A stretch of DNA of 64,000 nucleotides from Gnetum montanum (Eukaryota; Streptophyta; Gnetopsida; Gnetales; Gnetaceae), in assembly GCA_015680685.1 (NCBI GenBank), contig MNCI01012628.1, positions 1,628,652 through 1,692,651 of the forward strand, in the 5' to 3' direction. The position numbers and the translations under genes are program-made. Below, piece by piece: positions 12,222 to 22,006 of this stretch (position 1 is its first letter; every line of letters starts with the position of its first letter). The notes below the pieces were generated by a model. It had not been told where the DNA came from and searched no databases. It worked only from the letters and a program-made list of their open reading frames with translations.

Positions 12222-13950
12222 TGAGGATTATTTAACTTAGAATGAGGGTGGATGAATAAGTTTCCCAAATTAAAAATTCTTTAAAGCAAATGATGAGTCA
12301 TGGTCTATCAGGTCCTATTATCGGACCCCTGTTATCAGACCCTTGATATCAGGTACAAGATACTAGGTCTAATAGGTCCCGATATTAGACCCCCATACGA
12401 TATCGCGACCTCACAAGTGATATCGGGTACACAATATTGTGGTTCCTATGTGGGCCTATAAATACACATGTAGGCACACGGGAAGAGGCAGTTTTTTCAA
12501 TAAGTTTTAGAAGTTAGTTTAGTGTTAGAGTAAAGTCTTACTTCATCATTGCAACATTCACTTAGATTAATTACTTAATTATTATTGTTATTAAATGTGG
12601 AATGAGTACATCTTAATCATGAGCATCTACTTGTGACTGCTTGGTATCCTAGTAGCATACTTGGGCCCTGCGCTTGGTAATCCCAATGGTAGTCATGCAT
12701 GAGGCCTAAGATGTGTATGAATGATTAAGGAACAGATGCTCATTGCACTTAGGCTAGCTTAGATTCTCTCCCCCTATCTCCTCTTAGTATAGCTCTCTCT
12801 CTCCCTTTTCCCTCCTAGCTTAGCTAAGATTACTTTTCATTGCCTCCAAGAGTAGCATTAGTTTAGGAACATATCATACACCTCACTCTGGACTAAATCA
12901 TACATGACAAAGAAAATACTAGTCCAGGTGGAAAGATAGCGAACTGCGATAAGTGAATAACTATCTAGATACCAAAACTAGCCCGTCTACGGAGTTCGAC
13001 TAGATCGTGTGTGAAATGCTTGTATTCGTATGGTTGAGTGTAGGGATATCTTGCTAATCATCGGCAAAGCACATAGCAAAAATAATGTGGTTCCCCAACT
13101 TGAATAATCCACACTCAGATGATAGTTTGCAAGCACACCTCTAGACTTTGTTGCTCTCAAATGTGGTTTGAAGGGTACCACACCTTGTAAAAGCTCTAAG
13201 CTCCTCAATGGAGTGATTTATCATTGTGAATCTAGCCAATCCTGCAAGGTCCTAAAAAGCTTAGAATGTGGTTTCTAGGATTCCATAACCTTTACAACTT
13301 GAGCTCTGCTCTAAAGTGTTGTGGTCCTACACCAACACTCAATCCTATAGGATCCCAACAAGCTCAAGCAAGATGCCCTTTCGTAAGAAGCACATCAATC
13401 TTGTAGGGTAACAAAAGAGAACAACAATCATAAGGAAAGAATGCAACTAAGTTTATTGATCCTTGTACTTTGAGGTACAACTCACTTGATCGATTACAAT
13501 AGATAAAATATTGTACAATGAGGAAAAACAATGATTTCTTGATGAATACAATTGATAGTATACAATGTTTGTTCATTTCCCAATGAGAATGAAGTCTTCT
13601 TGTAGCCAATATGTTTCTGAAATCATCTCAAAATTTGTGCAATAGCTAATGGTCATTGGAGATATCTTCTTTGAGACTGAGATGTCTTTCTGCAATGGAC
13701 CTTCATTCTAGAAAGACATCTTCTTTTCATGAAAGACATATTTCTCTCTAGAAAGATGTCTACTATAAGACATCTTCTCCTATGTTGTCTTCAATTCTAC
13801 CAAGACGTCTACTATTTTTTGAAGACGTCTTCACTTGATAGTAGATGCCTTCTGTATCTGCAAGATGTCTTTACTAAAATATAATCCTTCAATGCTAAGG
13901 CTTCCTTTTGACCTCTAATATGAGCTTTGAAGTCTTTGTTCCTTATCCAA
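12222..13950 (-). repeat. 5' LTR of the gag-only copia element, split by a solo LTR
   Basis: It matches 8687-9640 in two blocks, 12222-12290 and 13064-~13945, separated exactly by the solo LTR 12291-13063. The 13640-13880 part carries a GATGTC/GACATC array like that of its partner (for example AAGACATCTTCTCC, GAAAGATGTCTAC). Confidence 0.75.
12286..13068 (+). mobile_element. Solo LTR, Tat/Athila-type (LTR 12291-13063, target duplication gcaaa)
   Basis: It starts TGATGAGTCATGG and ends ...GCTAATCATCG (final A changed to G), with gcaaa on both sides (12286-12290 and 13064-13068). The related sequence at 8740-8770 has a single gcaaa and no insert, so it shows the empty site. TATA (CTATAAATA) is at 12456-12464. 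Three GATATC palindromes precede it. The conserved U5 end (TTCGTATGGTTGAGTGTAGG) lies near 13025-13045. The head TGATGAGTCATG is shared with 62212-63059, so the two are close relatives. Confidence 0.9.
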
Positions 13951-15177
13951 GATCTTCGAATTCTTGCATGTTTGCTTGATCTTTGAGCTCTCCTTTTGTC
14001 TAAACCAATTTGTTCCTTGTCATTAACGTAGGCTTCATCTTGGTCTCCTGAGATCTTTATCTTGACATTGCTTTGTAGGCGTCATCTCATCTTCTTCTTG
14101 TGTCTCCAATGTACTTTGTCCTACAATCACAATAATCATACAAACATTCTTGTACACCATTTTTCTCAACAGTTTGACATACCAAAAGATCAACAGTATA
14201 AGGATGGGAATGATGGTGGTATGAGGTGGATTAGTATCATTAGAGGTATGGATAGGAGAATAATCATTGATATTTTAGAAGTTAGGGACAAAAATGCTTT
14301 GTGCTTAGGGAATGATGTTTAGATGTGTTTCATATGAAAAAGATGAACTAGATGTTATTGTTAATAAAAGTGTCTAAGAACTGGGAGTTCTCAAAAGGGA
14401 AGTTAGTTTATGTGAGCATAATTAAGATGATGGGAGCTCATGAGGTATCTTTGAGGTGCCTCCCTATGTGGATGTGTACTAATGTTTGTTGCTAAGCTTC
14501 GACCAATAGGCTAGGTCTGTAGGATCATTGCAATTGAGATTATCAATGATCTTGTATAGCTAAGAAAGAGTTTGGGAGAGAGTAAGGTAAAGCTCCTTTT
14601 GTTGGCCAAGTAATGCTTATCGAAGAGCATAGGCAACTTTCAACATGTTATTTGGAGTTGGTTGTAGTTTCCTAAGTATGACGAATGAGATATTGGAATG
14701 TACAGAAGAGTTAGCTTCAAATGTTTAAAATGAAATTAAGAAGTAGTGCATTGAAATGACCTAAGTTGTAGCATAATGAGACAATGATCAGAGAATCTCC
14801 ACACTTCACATGTAAAAGACATATATTAATTTACCATTAAAAAAACTCATTATGTTGTAACTTTGTTGTTTTGGCATGCATATATAATGGCATTGCTCTA
14901 GTAGAACATCATTCAACACCATCCTTAAGTCTAAAATCAACCAGATATCCTAGAGTAGACCCAAGATGGACTACACCTCATCAATCATAGCACTTGCATG
15001 CATAGCATAAGAGAATATTACCCATTAGTCCATGGATTAGAAGGGTATTAAGTATGCCACATGAAATTTTATATGAAAAATGACCAACATGACACACACA
15101 CACACATGTCCACAACATGCACATGCAATAAGAAGAGATGTCATTCTCTTATAAGAGCTAAGACACATTCCTACTCT
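13951..15177. other. No gene recognised
   Basis: It may include the outer end of the copia 5' LTR. An 86-codon open frame (14062-14322, +) has no identifiable domain. A short CA run lies near 15091-15105. Confidence 0.4.
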
Positions 15178-15411
15178 AACATATCTAGCCCTAAGCTTTG
15201 CACTTGAAGAGAAGGATGATGGCTCAAGCATTAAAGCCAAAGCTTCTTTACAAGCCTACATATCCCTGTGACCTAGTACATAAGGAATCAAGGCCAATGT
15301 AGTTCTTTAATGACGGTTATAATAGAATGGAACCTATGAGGATATCTACACTTCTTTAGCCCTTGTTCTAGAGGAAAACAACCTTCGATCCACTAATAAG
15401 GCATGTTTTCC
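15178..15411 (-). repeat. Direct repeat / presumed 3' LTR part
   Basis: Matches 19006-19218 in the same orientation with about one difference in five to six bases by eye. It is bordered at high coordinate by a minus-strand purine-rich tract (CTCTCCCCCCCTT on the plus strand). Confidence 0.5.
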
Positions 15412-15787
15412 TACCCTCTCCCCCCCTTGAAAGAAGCGACATGCTTGAAGCTTTAAGTTTTTGTCCATATGTCCTTTCAAAAGTAATAATGGATATCAAG
15501 GTTATTAATTAGCTCAAAATCCATTTGATAGTTATAGATAAGAAGGTTCAATGATGGATAATCCACTATAAAGCACAAATGTTGAACTTAGCTTGACACC
15601 TAATTGAGACTTAGAGATGCTTATGCAATCCAAGTTAAGGAGAAAAAGGCTTGTTTTTTTCATGCAAATTATACCAACCTTCTACTTAAAGCAAGACTTA
15701 TTTAAAATGCAAACCATCTTCCTACACTTGCAATGATATAAGGGTTTAGTCTTCCAAAGGCATTCATTCCTCCATTTGAATCTTGTA

Positions 15788-16214
15788 CTTCCTACTTGAA
15801 TACATAGTCGAAATCAGGTACTTTTTGTTCAAAGATGCAGTCACAATCCTACACTTCCTACTTGAAGATGCAGTTATAATTCTATGCTTCTTACTCAAAG
15901 ACATAGTCATAATCCTTCACTTCCTAATTGAAGACGTAGTAAAAAAATCCTATGCTTCTTACTTAACAACACAGTCACAATCCTACACTTCCTACTTAAA
16001 GATGTAGTCATAATATTATGCTCCTTGCTCAAAGACAGTCAAAATGTTAGACTTCCTACTCAAAGACACAATCATAATCTTATGCTTCCTACTCAAAGAT
16101 GCAATCAAAATCCTATGATACTTGTTTGGAGACATAGTCACAATCCTGTGCTTTCTACTCAAAGACATAATCAGATGCCCATACTCCCTAATTAAAGACA
16201 TAGTTAAGAATATA
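15788..16214. repeat. 33-bp tandem array, 13 imperfect units
   Basis: Units of the form CTTCCTACTTGAAGAYGYAG + TCACAATCCTAYA start at 15788, 15821, 15854, 15887, 15920, 15955, 15988, 16021, 16052, 16085, 16121, 16151 and 16182. Most steps are exactly 33 bases (11 codons), so the array stays open on both strands for long stretches and encodes 11-residue repeats: on the plus strand FLLEDAVIILC-like, on the minus strand SLSRKHRIVTM-like. It lies in the 3' part of the gypsy-type unit. Whether it was ever coding is unknown. Confidence 0.9.
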
Positions 16215-16749
16215 TATCACCTATCTAGAGTTACCATTAAGAACATGTGCTCTAACAAACTCTTCTTCATCACTTACTTACATGCACATGTTCTTTTTTT
16301 TTCTCCTCTCTCTACCTAGAATCGATTCATGAAGGAAGTAGTTGCACCAAGTCAACCATGTTCTAATTCTCTTAACACTCATTGTCTTGTTTGAATATTA
16401 GATCCTTCATTGTATGCTAAGGTGTTCATGTCAATGGAAGAAGTTCAAAAGTCTCATATCTTACTCTTCATCATCCTTGGTAGAGATCATCAACTAATCA
16501 CAAGTTGATGCACAACCACATTCAGCCTACAATTTTCTTGATCTGTTACCACCATTTTTGACTTAAAGATTTCGAGAGTATTCTTAAGTATAATGCATCA
16601 TAGATGTATCATTTTCAACCTGGATACCTTAGAGGATATTGAGAGAAGCCTTCAAAATGGGGTCATTAGTTCCACAACTCCTATTGTTCTTAGAAACCTT
16701 AATGTTTTGTTTACCTAGATCTAGATTAATATAAGAGCCCTTGCATCAC

Positions 16750-17104
16750 CTAAATTCACCTATTCATGCCCTCTCTAAGATTTATTACTCTCTTTCTTTT
16801 TCTTGAGTGGCTACTCCATTGCACTCTTATCTTTCTTTCCCACCTTGTAATTAATCAAACTATCAATAACTTAGATGACCTCTCTAAATCTTGTGATTTT
16901 GTCAATTTTAAGCTCATGATAGACCTAGGGTTTGAGGCCATTAAGAAATAGTCTGTACTTGTTATCCTCACCTATTTTTCGGGATTTGTATGATGATATT
17001 TTGGTACTCCTAAATACACTCATCCAAATCTCTTATGTGTCAAATCTCTTTTAGCTTCTCTTAGGCTTTGTTAATGGAAGTACTTGGATAAAAGTTCTCA
17101 ATCA
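16750..17104 (-). pseudogene. gypsy gag, C-terminal part
   Basis: On the minus strand: FYPSTSINKA, then EKLKEI...DLDECI.EYQNIIIQIP, then EDNKYRLFLNGLKP.VYHELK and a Lys-rich tail. This is the order of the plant Retrotrans_gag family (FYP..., the L..YI.EFQ.II.QIP block, then FL.GLKP). Several in-frame stops are present. It is separated from its N-terminal half by the solo LTR at 17110-18207. Confidence 0.7.
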
Positions 17105-18212
17105 AAGTTGTTGACCTATTGGTATGTCAAAACCTTAGAACATGGAAAATGTGGAAAATATATTTGTATGGTCTTGCAGGGCTAACAAAGATCGGGACAA
17201 GAACTTCATGGTATCAAGATGAGACTAAGATGAGAGCTAAGTTGAGATGACATAACCAAGACAAGAGTTGAGTTGAGATGACATGAAGTCTTAACGAGAA
17301 AACAAAGACTATAACATGTCAAGGATGCATGAAGCCTACAAGCCAAACAAAGATGTTTCAGTATCTACTTGGACATCCTAGAAGATTAGCAAACATCCTA
17401 GAGGTAAAGACTTAGTTTTAGGCCAAATGAAAATAGTAAACATCCCAATTGCTATTGGGAGCTGGGATGTCCCAAATAAGACATCCCAATTTTCAGTGGG
17501 ATGTCCCACCTACAAGTGGCCAGTTTTCAATAGATGTCCCAACCTCAAATAAGACATCCCAACTAGTTGTTTTCTAGTCATTGCACAAATTCTAAGAATT
17601 ATTTGAAAAGTAAAAGCCTATAAAATAGAGTGGAATCATTGTAGAAAGGATAAGCATTGTTCATGTGATTAGTCCATCATTGTCTATATCTTATGATGTG
17701 ATTGGTCCTTAAATTTTATATCTATTATGAATTGTTTTGTGTTGTAAGAGCTTCAAAGCAAGGAACTTGGAAAGTTAGTTACATTCTCTTCTTGATTCTT
17801 TTTCTCTTTGTAATCTTGCGAGGTTGATGTGCTTCTTGTAAGAAGGCTTTTTTTAGCTTATCGAGACCTTGTGCGGTTAAGTGTGTTTTTAGCGAGAAAA
17901 CACTCCATGAGAAGCTCGTGTTATTATAAAGGTTGTGAAATTCTTAAAAACACATTTTGAGCTTGTTGGGACCTTGTGGGGTTAAGTGTGTTTCCAGCAA
18001 GCAAACACTCCTTATGGAGCTCAAACTTTGTAAAGGTTGTGATGCCCTTGAAACCACATTTTTCAAGGAACAAAGTCTTGAGGTGTGCAAGGATTCTACC
18101 CTTTGAGTTGAGTGTGGAAGTACCCAAGTTGGGCAACCACATAAATTTGTGTATGGTTTTGGTTGTCTTAGTTATTTAAATTAGGAAACTTATTGAATCC
18201 CCCTTCTAAGTT
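17105..18212 (+). mobile_element. Solo LTR of a copia-type family, inserted in gypsy gag (LTR about 17110-18207)
   Basis: The right half (17830-18205) is clearly related to the reverse complement of the copia LTR at 8720-9060 (for example GGACCTTG..GG.TTAAGTGTG, CTTTGTAAAGGTTGTG, TACCCAAGTTGGG). It is flanked by aagtt on both sides (17105-17109 and 18208-18212). Removing it brings the two gypsy gag halves together apart from a one-base frame shift. The 17365-17580 part carries a third version of the motif array, with the palindrome GGGATGTCCC and AGACATCCC. The exact left end is uncertain by one or two bases. Confidence 0.65.
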
Positions 18213-18890
18213 TTGGATCCTCATAAACTTCCTTAAATTGATCCCATATTCTGATGGGCTTACCTATCCCAACCATTTCTTCTTGAAGGATGCTAAGCCA
18301 TCAAGTTTTTGCTATTCCACCTAAGAATTGGGCAACAATAGAAGCTTGTCTTTCAGTGGCACATTCATACATCTCTAGTAACTCTTCTATCTCAAATAGA
18401 AATGCATCTATCATAGTATCATCCATGTCACTCTCATAGATTTTTGGTTTCTTTACTTGAAATTTGGAAACTAATCAACTCAACCTTGATGCCAGTGCCT
18501 TTGCTTGCACAATCAATTGATCTTTGATGATCTCAATCTTATCATCAAATTTCTTTTCCAAGGCCTCAATCTTATTTTGTTGGCTTTTATACAAAGCCTG
18601 TTGAGTTTCTAGCAACGATCATAGCTATTGATTTTCATCTTAGAGCTCTTGGTTGGCTAGTTGGAGATCATTAACAACATTCCCAAGTCACTCCACCCAG
18701 TTCCTCAACACAAAGTTTTGAGTTAGGGCAAGTTTATGTTTTGTGCTAAAGCCCAACTTTGGAAAGAAAGGAGCTTTCATCAAATCAACCAACTCTTGAA
18801 TCACATAAGCTTTCTTTGTTGCAAGTAGACTATGCATGATGATGTTGTTTACTTGTAATAAATTGGTCCACAATTCTTGTATCTTTCTGG
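18208..18890 (-). pseudogene. gypsy gag, N-terminal part with coiled coil
   Basis: The minus strand reads, with few stops, from about 18890: LLATKKAYVIQELVDLMKA, then a heptad-rich stretch (ALYKSQQNKIEALEKKFDD, near 18510-18600), then MIDAFLFEIEELLEMYECAT and IVAQFLGG, then IWDQFKEVYED. The last blocks match the start of the gypsy gag capsid domain (a..WL.eiE.lFe....t...kv..a...L.g.A..WW). It continues in 16750-17104 beyond the inserted LTR. Confidence 0.7.
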
Positions 18891-19005
18891 GGATTCATCA
18901 GTATTCCTCTCACTAGCCATCTCAGCATCCTCATTTTTTTGGACATCCTCATATACATTCGCATCATTGTGCACCTCCTCGTGTACATGACTGCCTCGAC
19001 TACCA

Positions 19006-19218
19006 TATCTAGTCCTAAGCCTTGCTCTTGAAGAGAAGAGTGCCAAAGCTCCTCTACAAGTCTACATATCTTTGTGACAATACACAAGGAATTAGGGCTA
19101 ATGTAATTCTTTAATGATGGTTATGATAGCATAGAATCCATGAGGATTTCCACATTCCTCTGGTCCCCATTTTGAAGGGAAACAACCTTCAATCCACCAA
19201 CAAAATATGTTTTCCCAT
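19006..19218 (-). repeat. Direct repeat / presumed 5' LTR part
   Basis: Partner of 15178-15411. It lies just upstream (minus sense) of the gypsy gag, as a 5' LTR or leader would. No clear primer-binding site was found next to it. Confidence 0.45.
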
Positions 19219-19693
19219 GATGTAGAAGCATTAAATACACAAAAGATAATAGAGGCTTTTGTTAAGGTAAGAAGGTAGTATAGAAAAAATAATGGTTGAA
19301 ACCTAACTAGATCACTAACTAGCCTAGGAACCCTTGGATATAATTAGTGTGGAGTTGAAAAATAGAGAAAAAAATATAAGTAAGATACTCAGCTTTCACA
19401 AAAAAAGTTATGGGTTTGATAATGGATGACATTTAACCTACTATATGAATAGGGTAGCTAAAAGTAGATACCTTATTGTCTTATTTGGCAAATGGTTGCT
19501 CCTAGATTGCCTCACGCTCCTGCATTATTATGTTCCTTTGTAACAATCATATTTCCTTATGATTTTCTATAATTGTTATGTTTCTTTACAGTACTTTCGG
19601 TTCCAGAAGGCACCTTGAGGGGTTGCACATCTGGGCCACTGTAGAGCACCTTTGCTGTGTTGGATGCAGGCAACCTGCCTTTGGCCAGGGCTC
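19219..19693. other. Upstream region of the OB-fold gene; nothing else recognised
   Basis: AT-rich to about 19570, then of higher GC content towards the gene. It probably holds the proximal promoter. No repeat or coding sequence was identified. Confidence 0.5.
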
Positions 19694-19699
19694 TATAAA
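19694..19699 (+). promoter_or_regulatory. TATA box of the OB-fold gene
   Basis: TATAAA sits in the context CTCTATAAACTGCC, 132 bases before the ATG. Transcription would start near 19720-19730, giving a 5' UTR of about 100 bases without an upstream ATG that I can see. Placement is from motif and distance only. Confidence 0.55.
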
Positions 19700-19830
19700 C
19701 TGCCATTCCATTCCATTGCTGCTACATAAATTGTTTTTTTTTCCCAACTCCATTTCCAAATTGGGATCCTGCACGCCAAGCCACCAGACAAGAGACCAAA
19801 TTTCAAGGAACAAGTTGCAGTTGCAGCACA

Positions 19831-21934
19831 ATGGCGAGTGCAGAGGGAGAGGGAAAGGCAAAGCCGGCGCTGAAGAAGCCGGTATTCGTAAACGTGAAAG
19901 ACCTGCAGCCTGGTACAGCAGGCCATAACGTTGTTGTCAAAGTGGTGAGTAGCAAGACCGTTGTTATGCAGAGGCACAGGATGCGTCCAAATCCTGCTGC
20001 TGCTTCTGCTTCTGCTCCTGCTGCTGATGATGCTGCTGCTGCTAACAACATCAATGCCAATGCTAATACCAACAGCAACAGCCTGGGTCGCCCTCGCAAT
20101 GTTCGCATTGCTGAATGCGTGGTCGGCGATGACACTGGTGTTATCGTTTTCACAGCTCGGAATGAGCAAGGTTCATTTCTTTGGCTTTACCATCCGTTTT
20201 CTTTCTTTTTCTTGTGTATTGTTCTCGAAATTAGGGTTTTTAGGGTTTTTGTCGTCTGCGATCAGGTGCGCCCTCTCGCATTTCTGTGTGTGTTTCGTGC
20301 TGTACATTACTAACATTTCGGCTGTGTTAATGATACACATCTCTCGGATTTTCTGTTATGTTCTTTTGGTATCTGGTCGTATGTGATGGCGGCTGGTTCT
20401 TCTGTGTTTGAGCTTTTGTACTTTGGTCTTTAACCTTTATGCGTTTTTTTTTATAAAAATTTTAGTGTCATTCGGTTTAGGGTTTTTAGGTTTTTGCACA
20501 ATTAAGATGGGACATAGTTTGGTGTTTATCTCACCTTAACCCAAAAATCAGGATGTTTTAAATTTGATGGATTGTTGCAGAAGTACTGGGAAATTTTGCA
20601 TTAAAGCGAATAGGATATATATGTTAGGGTTGTTTTGAATGTTCTGAAAGCATTTTCTAGATTTGATTAAATTATTTAATGGTCAAATTTAATTGAGATC
20701 GTCCCGGATAAAGATTTTATATTTTGTATTTTCATGAAGCATTATCTTCTGTATTTTTAAATGTTATTTGGTTACATAGCTTCTTTTGTTGGTTTTTTTT
20801 TTGTGTTATTATTGTTATCAGTTTAATGAAACTACAAAGCTTTGTTTTGCCGTGGTTTTTTTATGGATCCTTTTTCTACCTTAGTGCACCTGAGGATGAT
20901 TTGTGAGAGATTGGATAAAACATTTGTTTGGATTGTCTTTAATTTTTGTCGGTACTTTTAAAATGATGTTGCATGTATAAAAGTGGGCTTGGTCAGTCTG
21001 TTTTCTTCAACAAGATTTCTTTTCTACTGTCCTTTTCAAATTTTGGTTCTTGTCTTAGTTGCTGGCAAGGCTGGCAACCATTTCTGTCTTTCACTGCTAA
21101 ATATATGCTAAAACATTTGTCATTTTATGAATAGGATCTATCTAGTAACAGTATATTCCTGCCTCTTGATAAAGCTATTGATATGCAGAAACTGCTGTTA
21201 ACTTTTGAGTTTCACATTTTTCATAAACTGCTATTTTTATGTTTGTTTCCTTTCTTTCTACTCTAGAATATGCATGGTGGGATGATCCTATGGTATTAAG
21301 CCATTTAAAATATATTTGGACAAGAAAACACTCGGATTGTTTTTAGAATTCGAATTGTCATTTTAAAATTTCTTGTTGCAAAGTGTATAAGTTCTGTTGC
21401 ATTTCTTCCTTATGTGTTTACTGAAGGTAGCATTTTCACTGAAGTTAATGTCATATAACTAGAATAAATATATCAATGATTTGTAAAATTTATTTTTTTG
21501 GTTGTTCCGTTTGTTCTATGATGTTGAGGTGGCTACTTTAAAAATTATATTTGCAGGCCTTTTTCTTCAAGTAATTTAAGTGAATTTCAAGGGTAAACTT
21601 GTTTTATTTTTCTTTAAGTAGATTTAACAGTTCTATGATTTTATTTTGTTATTTAAGTTTTTTAAAGGTGGTGGAGTCATCACCTATCTATGTTCTATGA
21701 TTTTAAAATTATTTTTTAATCTGAAATTTGTCTTTGGGCATTGCAGTTGACATAATGAAGGAAGAAACCACTCTAATAATCAGAAATGGTAAAATTGATA
21801 TGTTTAAAGGAACAATGCGTCTTGCGGTTGACAAATGGGGGAGAGTTGAGGTAACTGAACCAGCTAACTTTAATGTCAACGTTGATAACAATCTCTCTGC
21901 TGTGGAGTATGAGTTGGTAAATATTGTGGAATGA
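19831..21934 (+). CDS. OB-fold single-stranded nucleic-acid-binding protein (At4g28440/SOSS-B-like), 2 exons
   Basis: Exon 1 is 19831-20170 and exon 2 is 21747-21934, together encoding 175 residues. The start context is CACAATGGCG. The intron begins GTTCAT after CAAG and ends TTGCAG, and joining restores a Val codon in the family block ARNEQ-VDIMKEE. The protein has an N-terminal strand region (PVFVNVKDLQPGTAGHN, residues 18-32), a second block (VRIAECVVGDDTGVIVFTAR, 91-110) and a C-terminal block (RNGKIDMFKGTMRLAVDKWG), the order of the plant family related to animal hSSB/SOSS-B proteins. In animals these bind single-stranded DNA in damage repair. The plant role is less clear and may include RNA binding. 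An Ala- then Asn-rich insert (residues about 55-86), built of repeated GCT and AAC/AAT codons, interrupts the OB fold between the first two blocks; relatives I know have a short loop there. No transit or signal peptide is evident, so a nuclear or cytosolic site is likely. The gene looks intact and expressed, unlike its surroundings. Confidence 0.93.
20171..21746 (+). other. Intron of the OB-fold gene
   Basis: This is a 1576-base phase-1 intron, T-rich throughout, with GT at 20171 and a pyrimidine-rich stretch before CAG at 21744-21746. No repeat insertion or coding sequence was recognised inside it. Open frames here are chance. Confidence 0.9.
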
Positions 21935-22000
21935 AAATACTGTTTGTAGAGCTCACAGTGAAAGGGTGTATTAGGGATGTGCTGTAGATGTTTGAATTCA

Positions 22001-22006
22001 AATAAA
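22001..22006 (+). terminator. Poly(A) signal of the OB-fold gene
   Basis: AATAAA lies 67 bases after the stop codon, in a T/A-rich 3' UTR. Other sites further downstream are possible, since plant poly(A) signals are loose. Confidence 0.5.

Larger units (their letters stand above)
8687..13950 (-). mobile_element. Ty1/copia-type element without pol (gag only), interrupted by a solo LTR
   Basis: Two direct copies of an LTR (8687-~9640 and 12222-~13950) flank about 2.6 kb. The minus strand carries a tRNA-iMet-type primer site at 12207-12219 and a copia gag at 11392-12168 with a coiled-coil tail to 10591. No protease, integrase, reverse transcriptase or RNase H wording is found between 9640 and 10590, so the element looks non-autonomous. 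The 5' LTR contains the solo LTR 12291-13063. The right ends of both LTRs are uncertain: similarity fades near 9640 and 13945, and the purine-rich minus-strand tract near 9930-9945 could mark a longer 3' LTR. No target duplication was established. Confidence 0.75.
15178..19218 (-). mobile_element. Degenerate gypsy-type unit with gag only, bounded by direct repeats
   Basis: Direct repeats 15178-15411 and 19006-19218 (sharing CTAAGC.TTGC.CTTGAAGAGAA and AACAACCTTC.ATCCAC) enclose minus-strand gypsy gag sequence in two pieces (18208-18890 and 16750-17104), a tandem array (15788-16214) and a solo LTR. The minus-strand purine tract AAGGGGGGAGAGGG just above 15411 fits a polypurine tract, which supports 15178-15411 being part of a 3' LTR. 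No protease, RT or integrase was seen. The inner ends of the LTRs and the primer site could not be placed. Confidence 0.5.

Noticed and set aside
15788-16214. CRISPR-like array
   Set aside because: Units are contiguous 33-base tandem repeats without unique spacers, in a plant nuclear context.
19586-20386. Antisense and shifted-frame ORFs over the OB-fold gene (up to 158 codons)
   Set aside because: They overlap the well-supported exon 1 and its low-complexity codon repeats (which keep all frames open) and run into the intron.
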